A stretch of 64,000 nt of DNA from Neisseria mucosa (lineage in GTDB: Bacteria > Pseudomonadota > Gammaproteobacteria > Burkholderiales > Neisseriaceae), in the NCBI RefSeq assembly GCF_013267835.1, contig NZ_CP053939.1:248001-312000 (forward strand), read 5' to 3'. Within the stretch, counting starts at the first letter, position 1, and each line of letters begins with the position of its first letter. A model generated the notes under the pieces. That model was not told the DNA's origin. It worked only from the letters and a program-made list of their open reading frames with translations, and searched no databases. Below are positions 17,703-28,564 of this stretch, piece after piece. The translations under genes and the position numbers were made by a program.

Positions 17703-17714
17703 AGGCCGTCTGAA
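17703..17714 (+). repeat. single AG-DUS
   Basis: Unpaired AGGCCGTCTGAA in the divergent rng/grxC intergenic region. Confidence 0.9.
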
Positions 17715-17800
17715 TGTTTTTTACAACCGTACGGCGGGAACACTTGTAAAATAACGCTTATGCCCATATAGTCATGAACATTGGTATTTTGGAAGAAATC

Positions 17801-18058
17801 ATGCAAACCGTTACTGTTTATACTGGTCCGTATTGTCCGTACTGCACCATGGCGAAAAGGCTGTTGCAGGCGGTAGGCGTGAAAGAAATCAACGAAATCC
17901 GCATCGACGGCAATCCGGAAGTTTTTGCCGAAATGCAGCAGCTTTCCGGCCAGCGCAGCGTGCCGCAGATTTTTATCGGCGACACCCATGTCGGTGGCTT
18001 TACCGATTTGTACCGCTTGCAGCAGGAAGGCAAGTTGGACGAATTACTGAATCCTTAA
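17801..18058 (+). CDS. grxC: Glutaredoxin 3
   Basis: Small dithiol oxidoreductase that uses glutathione to reduce disulfides. The 85-aa protein has the active site CPYC (about 11-14), the cis-proline segment RSVPQIFI and GG in HVGGFTDLY. The start at MQTVTVYTG is chosen because it gives the standard length. secB follows after 21 bp in the same direction. Confidence 0.94.
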   Translation: MQTVTVYTGPYCPYCTMAKRLLQAVGVKEINEIRIDGNPEVFAEMQQLSGQRSVPQIFIGDTHVGGFTDLYRLQQEGKLDELLNP

Positions 18059-18079
18059 CCCTTAACTTAGGAAAATAAA

Positions 18080-18514
18080 ATGAGCGAAGAATTGCAACCC
18101 GTATTCAGCGTTGAGCGTCTGTATGTAAAAGACTTGTCTTTGGAAGTGCCTCACGCACCACAAATCTTCTTGGAACAAGGCGAGCCTGAAGTGGATATGC
18201 GCGTTTCTACCGGCAACACCAAACTGGAAGACGGTTTCTACAGCGTTGACGTTACCGTTACCGTGACTGCCAAACTGAATGAAGAGCGTACCATGTTCTT
18301 GAACGAAGTTACCCAAAGCGGCATCTTCCGTCTGGAAAACATTCCTGAAGAAGACGTACAACTGCTGCTGGGCGTTGCTTGTCCGAACATCCTGTTCCCT
18401 TACGCACGCGAAGCCATTTCCAACAGCGTAACCCGCGCCGGCTTCCCACCTGTACTGCTTGCTCCGATCAACTTCGAAGCAATCTACCAACAACAACAGG
18501 AAGCTAACGCTTAA
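18080..18514 (+). CDS. secB: Protein-export chaperone SecB
   Basis: Cytoplasmic tetrameric chaperone that keeps preproteins unfolded and hands them to SecA. The 144-aa protein carries [15 protein letters not shown], the [25 protein letters not shown] strand region and the conserved [36 protein letters not shown]. Forms an operon with grxC. The terminator is the left copy of a 37-bp sequence that recurs before recG. Confidence 0.97.
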   Translation: MSEELQPVFSVERLYVKDLSLEVPHAPQIFLEQGEPEVDMRVSTGNTKLEDGFYSVDVTVTVTAKLNEERTMFLNEVTQSGIFRLENIPEEDVQLLLGVACPNILFPYAREAISNSVTRAGFPPVLLAPINFEAIYQQQQEANA

Positions 18515-18532
18515 TCGCGTTATATCTAAATT

Positions 18533-18569
18533 AAGGCCGTCTGAAACATTGCGTTCAGACGGCCTTTTT
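18533..18569 (+). terminator. DUS-pair terminator after secB (left copy of 37-bp direct repeat)
   Basis: DUS palindrome with loop ACATTGCG. The whole 37 bp recurs exactly at 21981-22017. Confidence 0.9.
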
Positions 18570-18610
18570 TATTTGAAAATTAGGACATAAGAAAAATCTA
18601 TAATAAAAAG

Positions 18611-18655
18611 TTCATATATTAATGTAATAAGTATATAATGATACCGTTTATCATT
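18611..18655 (+). promoter_or_regulatory. Fur-controlled promoter of the TonB receptor
   Basis: TTCATA (18611), a 17-bp spacer and TATAAT (18634-18639) form a sigma-70 promoter. The -10 overlaps an inverted repeat AATGATA-N5-TATCATT (18637-18655), whose core TGATACCGTTTATCA matches the Fur 7-1-7 consensus at 11 of 14 positions. Iron repression of the receptor is inferred. Confidence 0.75.
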
Positions 18656-18751
18656 ACGATAATATTTTAATTTAATGGGTTTATATACCATTTAAAATCA
18701 ACATATTGAAATTTATCCAGCAAGTAGATTCTATTAATTAAGGAAATAGTT

Positions 18752-21700
18752 GTGAAACCTGATTTTCAAATGAAAACAATTTGTTTGTTATTAGTGCTGC
18801 CTTGCCAAACTGTTTTTGCAGATACGGGACATCAAGAAGTGGAACATGTAGATATGGATACGGTCAAGGTCAGCGGCAAACGGCAGGCACAAAGGAATAC
18901 CGAGCGCAGTCAGTCTTATACAATCGGAACGATGGCAACGGCGACTGGCTTGCGTATTTCAGGCAAGGATACGCCGCAGTCGGTGAGCGTAATGACGCGT
19001 CGGCAGCTAGATGATAAAGCAATATATTCTTTAGAAGAGGCAATGAAAAACACTACGGGAATCAACGTGGTTCGCGATTCGGGTCTACAAACTCGTTTTT
19101 TGTCTCGTGGTTTCTATGTTGATCAGATTGGTGAAGACGGTATTACCACTAATGTGTCTGGACGTTCGGGCTATACGGCAAAAATTGATGTCTCTCCGAG
19201 CACAGACCTTGCTGTTTATGATCACATTGAGGTTGTCAGAGGTGCAACCGGTCTTACTCAATCCAATTCCGAACCAGGTGGAACCATTAATTTAATCCGT
19301 AAGCGGCCAACAGCTTTGTTTAAGCATACCGGTGAAATCAGCACTGACCATAGGGGCAGCAAGCGTTTGGCTTTGGATGTATCTGGAAGCTTGAATAATG
19401 AACATACGGTACGCGGTAGGCTGGTTGGTGTTCATGAGGACCACCGTTCTTTTAAAGAGGGTGTATGGAACAAGAAAGACATGGTTTATGGCGTGATCGA
19501 TACGGATTTGAGTGATAACAGTATGCTGACATTGGGCGGCACTTATCAGAAAAATAAAGACATTCCCGATTTTGCCGGCGTGATTTTACCTTGTGAGGAT
19601 CAAAAAACTGCGGCCTTCAGCTCCAGTCCTGCCTGTAACAATCCTTTGAAATTGCCACGTAAAACTTATTTGGGTGAAACCTCATGGTCACGCCTGAATG
19701 CTGATAAATACAATATTTTTTCCGGTTTCAAACATGTCTTTGACAATGGATGGCAACTTAATGCCGAAATTTCTTATACGCGTAACGATTCAGATGCCAA
19801 AGTCGGACAATTTTTTCTGAAAAACGAACACGCGGCAGGTATTTCAGCATCTGAGGCAACGGGTTTCTTAACCGAAAAGGGAGAGGTTATTCCTTTTGAG
19901 CCTAAAGACAAGGCATTGGCAAAATTAAAAGAATATCGTGATGGCGTCACTAAAACATATGAAGAGAAAAAAGCAGATTACGTTGCCCATCATTTCGATG
20001 CATCTGCTTTTGAACAATATCGCTCCCAAAGGGCGGCAGCACGTCGGGCAGGTTTTGATCAATGTATGCAGGACATTGGTTTGGATTTCCTGTGCAACGA
20101 CTGGCAGGATCCGGGTGTAGAAGTAGATAAAAAAGAGTTTGTTGATAAGGAGCTTGCAAAGCAAGGCATTGTTAACAATGCAGAAGGCCTGTTTCCCAAC
20201 CGTCTATACGACTCAGCATACAATCTTCGCCGCACATACAACCGCCGTTACAACTTCATGCCGTTGCACTATACCAAACACGATGTGCAATGGGGCTTTA
20301 AGCTGGATCTGACAGGTAACTACCGCCTGCTTGGACGTGAACATGATTTCTTTGTCGGCTATGCGTATAACAATGAAAAAATCCGTTCTGCTTATACGGA
20401 AATCTATCAAAACCGTTATTTTGTCCGTCCTCAAGGTTATGCAGGTGCAGGCAGTTGCGGTATTCATCCCGATGGACCGGAGCGTAATCCTTTAGAAAAA
20501 GGTATTGCCGAACCAGATTGGCATATTTATAACGAAAAAGGTAATAACAAAATCTATGTGCCGGAATGCAGTGGCGCGCATATTACCAAATATACTCCCC
20601 GTTTGGATGCGGAGGGCAAGCCTGTCTGGACAGTCAACGACAATGGTGAACGCGTAATGGTGCAAGATCCTGTTTACGAATTGGATGCAAATGGAAACAA
20701 AATACAGGAGCGGGATGAAGAGGGAAATTTGAAATGGGCAAACCAATATCTGAAAATACCGCTGTGGAAAACTGTTCAGGTTGCAGATGATCATGTTCCG
20801 GCGTTATACAATTATTCGAAATACCTTAACACGAATAAAACACATTCTTTGACTGTCAGCACCCGCTTTAATGCAACCAACCGTCTGCATCTCTTGGGCG
20901 GTATGCACTATACGCGCTATGAAACCACACAAACCAAAGAAATGCCTGTACGCTACGGCCAGCCTGCTACGGCATTTCAAACTGAGAGTAGTAACAAAAT
21001 CGACAAAGAACACTACACCTCAAAAATGCAAAGTCATCGGTTCACGCCATATGCAGGCATTACCTACGACCTGACACCGCAACAAAGCTTGTATGCCAGC
21101 TATACTAAGATTTTTAAACAACAGGATAACGTTGATGTAACCAGCAAATCCGTTCTTCCACCACTCATCGGGACTAACTATGAAATAGGTTGGAAAGGGT
21201 CGTTCCTGCAAGGCCGTCTGAATGCTTCGCTTGCCTTGTTTGTTTTACAGCAGAAAAACCGTACCGTTGTCGATTTTGGATTTGTTCCTGATACTAGTAG
21301 TAACGGAGGTTCATTCCAAACCATCGCCAAACCTGTGGGTAAGGTTAAGAGTAGCGGCGCAGAACTTGAATTGGCTGGCGAATTGTCGGAAAACTGGCGT
21401 ATTTTTGTTGGCTACACATATAACAAAAGCAAGTATAAAAATGCTGCAGAAGTCAATGCGGAGCGGTTGGAGAAAAATACGACTGCCGACCCGTATAACT
21501 TCAGTAACTTCACGCCGGTACATATGTTCCGCCTCGGTACAAGCTACCGCTTGCCTCAAACTAAATTGACCTTGGGCGGCGGAATATCCGCGCAAAGTCG
21601 CACAAGTAGCCTTTACAATATTCGCCAAGGAGGCTACGGACTTATAGATGGCTTTGTTCAATATGACTTTCACAAACACGGCAGAATCAGCCTGATCGGA

Positions 21701-21814
21701 ACTAACTTGGCTGACAGGACGTATTTTGAAAATAACTACAACCGTACGCGAGGTCAAAACAATTTCTATGGCGAACCGCGGACAGTCAAACTGAAATTGG
21801 ATTGGCATTTCTAG
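18752..21814 (+). CDS. TonB-dependent siderophore receptor (large, 1020 aa)
   Basis: Outer-membrane receptor for an iron chelate. After an N-terminal signal (MKTICLLLVLPCQTVFA) comes a TonB box (DTVKV, about 36-40), the plug domain of the FhuE/FpvA class (GKDTPQSVSVMTRRQLDD, IEVVRGATGL, EPGGTINLIRKRPT) and a barrel ending in an aromatic C-terminus (LKLDWHF). Siderophore receptors are usually 700-800 aa; the excess comes mainly from hydrophilic insertions near 373-466 and 613-680. The GTG at 18752 is chosen because AAGGA lies 7 bp upstream; an ATG six codons later has no ribosome site. A Fur box precedes it. Ligand unknown. Confidence 0.9.
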   Translation: MKPDFQMKTICLLLVLPCQTVFADTGHQEVEHVDMDTVKVSGKRQAQRNTERSQSYTIGTMATATGLRISGKDTPQSVSVMTRRQLDDKAIYSLEEAMKNTTGINVVRDSGLQTRFLSRGFYVDQIGEDGITTNVSGRSGYTAKIDVSPSTDLAVYDHIEVVRGATGLTQSNSEPGGTINLIRKRPTALFKHTGEISTDHRGSKRLALDVSGSLNNEHTVRGRLVGVHEDHRSFKEGVWNKKDMVYGVIDTDLSDNSMLTLGGTYQKNKDIPDFAGVILPCEDQKTAAFSSSPACNNPLKLPRKTYLGETSWSRLNADKYNIFSGFKHVFDNGWQLNAEISYTRNDSDAKVGQFFLKNEHAAGISASEATGFLTEKGEVIPFEPKDKALAKLKEYRDGVTKTYEEKKADYVAHHFDASAFEQYRSQRAAARRAGFDQCMQDIGLDFLCNDWQDPGVEVDKKEFVDKELAKQGIVNNAEGLFPNRLYDSAYNLRRTYNRRYNFMPLHYTKHDVQWGFKLDLTGNYRLLGREHDFFVGYAYNNEKIRSAYTEIYQNRYFVRPQGYAGAGSCGIHPDGPERNPLEKGIAEPDWHIYNEKGNNKIYVPECSGAHITKYTPRLDAEGKPVWTVNDNGERVMVQDPVYELDANGNKIQERDEEGNLKWANQYLKIPLWKTVQVADDHVPALYNYSKYLNTNKTHSLTVSTRFNATNRLHLLGGMHYTRYETTQTKEMPVRYGQPATAFQTESSNKIDKEHYTSKMQSHRFTPYAGITYDLTPQQSLYASYTKIFKQQDNVDVTSKSVLPPLIGTNYEIGWKGSFLQGRLNASLALFVLQQKNRTVVDFGFVPDTSSNGGSFQTIAKPVGKVKSSGAELELAGELSENWRIFVGYTYNKSKYKNAAEVNAERLEKNTTADPYNFSNFTPVHMFRLGTSYRLPQTKLTLGGGISAQSRTSSLYNIRQGGYGLIDGFVQYDFHKHGRISLIGTNLADRTYFENNYNRTRGQNNFYGEPRTVKLKLDWHF

Positions 21815-21980
21815 AGAGAATGGATAATGATTGGGTATGTAAACATTATTGGCTAAATTCCTGATAAAAGTATGGGTTGAATATCCTTCTTTTTTGAAAG
21901 CTGTTTCCTAACAATGGCTGAAGTTGATTCGATAGCCGGCGTATTTTCAAATATTAATTTGTTTCAAGTATTCAGCTTTG

Positions 21981-22017
21981 AAGGCCGTCTGAAACATTGC
22001 GTTCAGACGGCCTTTTT
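21981..22017 (+). terminator. DUS-pair palindrome before recG (right copy of 37-bp direct repeat)
   Basis: Identical over 37 bp, including the loop, to 18533-18569. It lies about 165 bp downstream of the receptor stop and 47 bp before recG. Confidence 0.9.
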
Positions 22018-22063
22018 GTTTTCGGATAAAATACAGCAAACTTTCAATCAGCTGCCTTTTAAG

Positions 22064-24103
22064 ATGACGCCCGAAACCCAAAAACAGCTCAAAATCACCG
22101 ATGTTTCCGCTAAGAAGCTAGAGAAACTCAACCTCCATACCGCATGGGATTTGGTGTTGCACCTGCCGCTGCGTTACGAGGACGAGACGCACATCATGCC
22201 GATTAAGGACGCGCCGATCGGTGTGCCGTGTCAGGTTGAGGGCGAGGTCATCCATCAGGAAGTCACGTTCAAACCGCGCAAGCAGTTGATTGTCCAAATC
22301 GCCGACGGTTCCGGCAGCGTCCTTTTTTTGCGCTTCATTCACTTTTACGCCAGCAACCAGAAACAGATGGCGGTCGGCAAGCGCATCCGCGCCGTGGGTG
22401 AAATCAAACACGGGTTTCACGGCGACGAGATGATTCACCCTAAAATCCGCGATGCCGAGAGCAGCGGTTTGGCGGAAAGCCTCACGCCGATTTATCCGAC
22501 CGTAAACGGCTTGAACCAGCCCACTTTGCGCCGTATTATTCAGACGGCCTTGGACGTTACGCCGCTGCACGACACCTTGCCTGATGCTTTATTAGGCCGT
22601 CTGAAACTGCCACACCTCGCTGAAAGCCTGCGCCTTTTGCACTCTCCGCCGCCGAGTTTCACTATTCATCAACTTTCAGATGGCACGCTGCCTGCATGGC
22701 AACGGCTCAAATTTGACGAACTTTTGGCACAACAGCTTTCCATGCGCTTGGCGCGACAGAAGCGTGTCAGCGGCACGGCGACGTCATTGGGCGGCGACGG
22801 CACATTGACTCAAGCCTTGCGTCATGCTTTGCCGTTTGCCCTGACCGATGCACAAGAAAAAGTTGTTTCCGAAATCCTCCACGATATGGCGCAAACCCAC
22901 CCCATGCACCGCCTGCTGCAAGGCGATGTCGGCAGCGGCAAAACCATTGTTGCTGCTTTGTCCGCGCTGACCGCCATTGAATCCGGCGCGCAGGTGGCTG
23001 TAATGGCACCAACCGAAATCCTTGCTGAACAGCATTTTATCAAGTTTAAACAATGGCTTGAGCCTTTAGGTCTTGAAGTCGTCTGGCTTTCCGGCAGTCA
23101 GCGCAAAAAAGCCAAAGACGAAGCCAAAGCCAAACTTGCCGACGGCACCGTCAAAATCGCCGTCGGCACGCACGCCCTGTTTTCAGACGACGTCGAGTTT
23201 CAAAATCTGGGCTTGGTGATTGTGGACGAACAACACCGCTTCGGCGTCGCCCAACGCCTCGCCCTCAAAAACAAAGGACGCGACGTCCACCAGCTGATGA
23301 TGTCCGCCACCCCCATCCCGCGCACGCTCGCCATGAGTTTCTTCGCCGACTTGGACGTGTCCGTCATCGACGAATTGCCGCCCGGACGCACCCCGATTAA
23401 AACCCGCCTCGTCAACAATGTCCGCCGCGCCGAAGTCGAAGGCTTCGTCCTCAACATCTGCCGCAAAGGGCAGCAGGCATACTGGGTCTGCCCGCTGATT
23501 GAAGAAAGCGAAACCCTGCAACTGCAAACCGCCACTGAAACCCTAGCCCAGCTTCAGGCGGCATTGCCCGAACTCAACATCGGCTTGGTACACGGGCGCA
23601 TGAAAGCCGCCGAAAAAGCCGAAGTCATGGCTCAGTTTGCCGTAGGTCGTCTGAATGTATTGGTCGCCACCACCGTCATCGAAGTCGGCGTAGATGTACC
23701 CAACGCCGCCCTGATGGTGATCGAACACGCCGAGCGCATGGGCTTGGCGCAGCTGCACCAATTACGCGGACGGGTAGGACGCGGCGCGGCAGAAAGCGTG
23801 TGCGTCCTCCTATTTGCCGAACCCTTGAGCGAACTCGCCAAAGCGCGGTTGAAAGTCATTTACGAACACACCGACGGCTTTGAAATCGCCCGCCAAGACC
23901 TCAACATCCGCGGCCCCGGCGAATTTCTCGGCGCGCGCCAAAGCGGCGTCCCCATGCTGCGCTTCGCCAATCTCGAAGAAGACCTGCACCTCTTGGAACA
24001 GGCGCGCGAAATCGCCCCCTTGCTGATTGAACAAAACCCCGAAATCGTCGAAGCACATTTGGCAAGATGGCTTTCCAGCAGGGAAGGTTATTTGGGCGTA
24101 TAA
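22064..24103 (+). CDS. recG: ATP-dependent DNA helicase RecG
   Basis: Branch-migration helicase acting on stalled forks and recombination intermediates. The 679-aa protein has the N-terminal wedge/OB domain (about 60-170), Walker A LQGDVGSGKTIVAA, VMAPTEILAEQHF, the DEQH box VIVDEQHRFGV, the SATPIPRTLAMSFF motif and the C-terminal QLRGRVGRG helicase motif. The start at MTPETQKQLK is preferred because the upstream extension runs through the DUS-pair palindrome. An AGGTCGTCTGAA variant DUS lies in the coding sequence near 23643. Confidence 0.96.
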   Translation: MTPETQKQLKITDVSAKKLEKLNLHTAWDLVLHLPLRYEDETHIMPIKDAPIGVPCQVEGEVIHQEVTFKPRKQLIVQIADGSGSVLFLRFIHFYASNQKQMAVGKRIRAVGEIKHGFHGDEMIHPKIRDAESSGLAESLTPIYPTVNGLNQPTLRRIIQTALDVTPLHDTLPDALLGRLKLPHLAESLRLLHSPPPSFTIHQLSDGTLPAWQRLKFDELLAQQLSMRLARQKRVSGTATSLGGDGTLTQALRHALPFALTDAQEKVVSEILHDMAQTHPMHRLLQGDVGSGKTIVAALSALTAIESGAQVAVMAPTEILAEQHFIKFKQWLEPLGLEVVWLSGSQRKKAKDEAKAKLADGTVKIAVGTHALFSDDVEFQNLGLVIVDEQHRFGVAQRLALKNKGRDVHQLMMSATPIPRTLAMSFFADLDVSVIDELPPGRTPIKTRLVNNVRRAEVEGFVLNICRKGQQAYWVCPLIEESETLQLQTATETLAQLQAALPELNIGLVHGRMKAAEKAEVMAQFAVGRLNVLVATTVIEVGVDVPNAALMVIEHAERMGLAQLHQLRGRVGRGAAESVCVLLFAEPLSELAKARLKVIYEHTDGFEIARQDLNIRGPGEFLGARQSGVPMLRFANLEEDLHLLEQAREIAPLLIEQNPEIVEAHLARWLSSREGYLGV

Positions 24104-24120
24104 AGTTTGTATGAAAAGAA

Positions 24121-24148
24121 AAAGGCCGTCTGAAAACAGACGGCCTTT
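24121..24148. terminator. DUS-pair terminator, compact and convergent
   Basis: AAAGGCCGTCTG arms with an AAAA loop between the convergent recG and gdhA genes. Confidence 0.85.
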
Positions 24149-24167
24149 GGTTTGGCTGGATAGAGGT

Positions 24168-25505
<1,338 letters not shown>

Positions 25506-25593
25506 TCAACTCCTATTGAGTGAGATGTTTCAATATTTATGTTTTGAAATATAGCTGTAAAAATTTTACTTGCCAAGAAAAATTTTGACCAGA

Positions 25594-25607
25594 TTGTTGA
25601 CATTATT
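25594..25607 (+). promoter_or_regulatory. possible operator, copy 1
   Basis: TTGTTGACATTATT, about 92 bp upstream of gdhA. It differs at two positions from the copy at 25784, and its core TGTTGACA is the reverse complement of the other core TGTCAACA. Confidence 0.3.
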
Positions 25608-25783
25608 TTTTTACCAATTTGTAAAAATGGAATTATATTTTAAATTATAATAAAAATTATGGTTTATATTTTACATTTAAAAATAATAAGCTATAAAGTT
25701 CTAAGTAATTAAACTAGAAAATTCCAAAATTTTTTTGTAAAAATTTTATTTAGCTCAAAATTTCGTGTAAGCAAATGATAAAT

Positions 25784-25797
25784 TGTCAACATTATTA
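25784..25797 (+). promoter_or_regulatory. possible operator, copy 2
   Basis: TTGTCAACATTATT; see copy 1. It also contains a reverse-strand TTGACA. Confidence 0.3.
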
Positions 25798-25850
25798 ATG
25801 GGTATGCTCTAAGTCTAGAGGAAGGGTTAGCCCATTGCAGACAGAGAGGC

Positions 25851-25862
25851 AGGCCGTCTGAA
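25851..25862 (+). repeat. single AG-DUS
   Basis: Unpaired AGGCCGTCTGAA 52 bp before thyA. Confidence 0.9.
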
Positions 25863-25914
25863 AATTCGGTACAATATGCATCAAATTCCCACAACACATA
25901 CATTAAGGAAACCC

Positions 25915-26709
25915 ATGAAAGCCTATCACGACCTTATGCGCCATGTCCTCGACAATGGTATCGACAAATCCGACCGTACCGGCACTGGCACGCGTTCCGT
26001 GTTCGGTTACCAAATGCGTTTTGATTTAAGTGAAGGCTTTCCGCTGTTGACAACCAAAAAACTGCATCTGCGCTCGATTATTCATGAGCTGCTTTGGTTT
26101 CTCAAAGGCGATACCAACATCAAATACCTGAAAGAGAACAACGTTTCCATTTGGGACGAGTGGGCGGACGAAAACGGCGATTTAGGCCCGGTTTACGGCT
26201 ACCAATGGCGCAGCTGGCCCGCACCTGACGGCCGCCATATCGACCAAATTGCCAATGTGGTGGAACAAATTAAGAAAAATCCCGACTCGCGCCGCCTGAT
26301 TGTGTCCGCATGGAATCCCGCTTTGGTCGATGAAATGGCTTTGCCGCCTTGCCACGCGCTGTTTCAGTTTTACGTTGCCAACGGCAAACTGTCCTGCCAG
26401 CTTTACCAACGTAGCGCCGATATCTTCCTTGGCGTACCGTTCAACATCGCCAGCTACGCATTGTTGACCATGATGATGGCGCAAGTGTGCGGCCTGGAAG
26501 CCGGTGAGTTTATCCATACGTTTGGCGATGCCCATTTATACAGCAACCATATCGAGCAGGCCCGACTACAATTAAGCCGCGATTTCCGAAGCCTGCCGAC
26601 CATGAAAATCAACCCTGAAATCAAAGACTTGTTTGCCTTCAAATTTGAAGACTTCGAGCTGGAAGGCTATGATCCGCATCCGCACATCAAAGCCGCCGTG
26701 TCGGTGTAA
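25915..26709 (+). CDS. thyA: Thymidylate synthase
   Basis: Methylates dUMP to dTMP with methylenetetrahydrofolate. The start at [12 protein letters not shown] gives exactly the usual 264 aa and follows AAGGAAA. Conserved elements: [19 protein letters not shown], the catalytic cysteine in [35 protein letters not shown] and the C-terminal AAVSV. Monocistronic between DUS elements. Confidence 0.98.
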   Translation: MKAYHDLMRHVLDNGIDKSDRTGTGTRSVFGYQMRFDLSEGFPLLTTKKLHLRSIIHELLWFLKGDTNIKYLKENNVSIWDEWADENGDLGPVYGYQWRSWPAPDGRHIDQIANVVEQIKKNPDSRRLIVSAWNPALVDEMALPPCHALFQFYVANGKLSCQLYQRSADIFLGVPFNIASYALLTMMMAQVCGLEAGEFIHTFGDAHLYSNHIEQARLQLSRDFRSLPTMKINPEIKDLFAFKFEDFELEGYDPHPHIKAAVSV

Positions 26710-26720
26710 TCCAAGCTAAA

Positions 26721-26760
26721 AAACAAAAGGCCGTCTGAAACTTCAGGCGGCCTTTTGTTT
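26721..26760. terminator. DUS-pair terminator with 19-bp imperfect stem
   Basis: AAACAAAA and TTTTGTTT extend the palindrome; one arm carries a G in place of A (CAGGCGGCC). Shared by the convergent thyA and lipoprotein genes. Confidence 0.8.
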
Positions 26761-26768
26761 AGGCAGGT

Positions 26769-28203
26769 TTATTGACGTTTCGCGCCATAGCCACCGATTA
26801 AGTGTTCGGTTGCATCTTTGTTTTTCAAGCCGTAAGTGCCGCCAATTTCTGCAGCATTGGGGCCGTAGAATTTGCCGTTCAGGTTGCCACTTAACTTGTC
26901 ATCGGCCGTGCTGACTTTGCCGGAGAAGAGGTTACCGTCTTTCCAGCTTGCCGTACCTTTGAAATCGTAGTTTTTATCTGCTTGGGATACACGCTTACCA
27001 TTTTCCAAAGTATGGAAGTGTGAGTTTGACGTTTCAAAACGGACACCTTTGAGGCCGAAATCAACGATAGCCATGACATTGGAAGTCAACTGACGATTGT
27101 TCTTGTCGGTAACCACATAGGCAGTGGAAATACCTTTGTAGGTGGCTGTACCTTTAGCAGGCAGGGTAGTGAAGACAGTTTCATCGCCCAGGCTTTGGTA
27201 GCCTTGGTATACATGTCCTTTAGGATCGGTGTAATGCGCGAAGGTTTGATATGTCCAGCCGGCCGCAGAAGGATCATGCAACACAATTTTGGTGCCGTCA
27301 TCAAAATTGATGACATAAACACCATCGAATTGTTTGTCAAAAACTAAGCCGTTTTTATCGGTGCGGAAGTAGGCTAAATTATCGCTGTCAATTTTATTAA
27401 AGGTTGCCAGATTAGTGCGATGTTGCAGATTTTTTTTGTATAAAGCGTCTAAGTCTCTAATTTTAGCTTCAATTTTCTTTATTTTGTCATGATCAATTTG
27501 GCCAGACTCTGAGTTTTGTTCTTTTTTTAGATTTTCTTTTTCAGCTTCTAACTTCTTATAAAGTTCAACAATACGTTCATCCAAAGTTGATTTACCGTAT
27601 GCAAATTCGGTATTTTTCTCTTTTCCCGTTTGTTCACTGACATCAGTTTGAGTATTGCCTTTTGAATATACTTTGGCAATAACAGAAGCGTAGCTTGTCC
27701 ATGTAGGTTGGGTTGCGTTGCCATCAGTGGTCTTGTTAAACAATACAACGCCGTCCATTTTGACTTCATCATTGCTGTTAAAGTCAATAGAACTGATCAG
27801 ACCATTTTGGTTGCGGTCTTGATTGTCCGTTTGGAACATTTTGCCTGCGGTATCTCTGCGGATTTGTACGTTAGGGTTGGATTGCTGTGCACCTTTGGAG
27901 GAGATGAAATGTGTGTGCAAAGGCTGGGTAATGTTGGCCGGATCGATTGGAGCTTCATCGGTCAGTTTGGCAAGATTGTCGGCACTGTTGGTGAGCGTAG
28001 TAGACGGCGCTTTCGGAGTGTTGGCATTGCTGTTGTTGGCAGGATTGCCATTATTGCCAGCAGAGTTGCCGGTATTATTGGTAGGAGTTGCGCCGGTGCT
28101 TAAAGCAGATGAACCGCCGCCTCCGCCACCGCCGCATGCGGACAAGATGGCTGCGCTGATGGCTGTAAAAACGATAGTTTTAAGTTTGGTTTGGATGTGA
28201 CAT
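26769..28203 (-). pseudogene. TbpB/fHbp-like surface lipoprotein, out of frame with its start codon
   Basis: The open frame (26769-28145, 458 aa) reads AISAAILSACGGGGGGGSS at its 5-prime end, a lipoprotein signal and lipobox followed by poly-Gly as in NHBA and TbpB. Next come an Asn/Pro/Thr-rich linker, a handle region with a predicted coiled coil (LYKKLEAEKENLKKEQNSES) and a C-terminal barrel resembling TbpB/fHbp (KGTATYKGISTAYVV, GKFYGPNAAEIGGTYGL). The only ATG with a good ribosome site (AGGGA, five bases before 28203) is in another frame and stops after seven codons; no in-frame ATG, GTG or TTG exists ahead of the signal core. One surplus base in the first 20 nt would explain this. Such proteins normally need a Slam translocon. 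Expression as it stands is doubtful. Confidence 0.7.
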
Positions 28204-28564
28204 GAGATTCCCTGTATAGTTATTCGCTTGATGAAAAGGTCGGAGAGATCGTTTATCTGATTTTTAAACCTTTAATGCCCGATAATAACCATAAATCATA
28301 AAAAAATAAACAGTTTGTTTTCATTTCTGTACAAAAATTAATCAAAGGGAAGGTGGTTGGGTGGATATTTTTTTAGTTAATTGTTTTATATGAATTTATT
28401 TTGAATATTTTAGTGAGTTCGATAGCTGGTCTGTTTCTTTTTAACAAACTTTTCAGACGGCCTTTGAAGATAAAAGAGCAGTCGGACTTTATGGATGCTT
28501 TTCTCTCAACGAATCAGCGTATTTCCGTTAAAATACGCCTTCTTTTCCGATTCGAAACATTGCC
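28204..28564. other. intergenic region between lipoprotein and smc
   Basis: About 360 bp, AT-rich in the middle (28260-28440). It holds one inverted DUS at 28452-28463 and the divergent promoters of both genes; no gene or clear operator was recognised. Confidence 0.5.
28452..28463 (-). repeat. single AG-DUS, reverse orientation
   Basis: TTCAGACGGCCT, unpaired, upstream of smc. Confidence 0.9.

Noticed and set aside
21914..22063. Upstream extension of recG
   Set aside because: It translates through the DUS palindrome and starts before a terminator; MTPETQ at 22064 matches the family start.
28143..28145. TTG start for the 458-aa lipoprotein frame
   Set aside because: It would start inside the lipobox, removing the signal peptide; the out-of-frame ATG with a ribosome site at 28203 is the original start.
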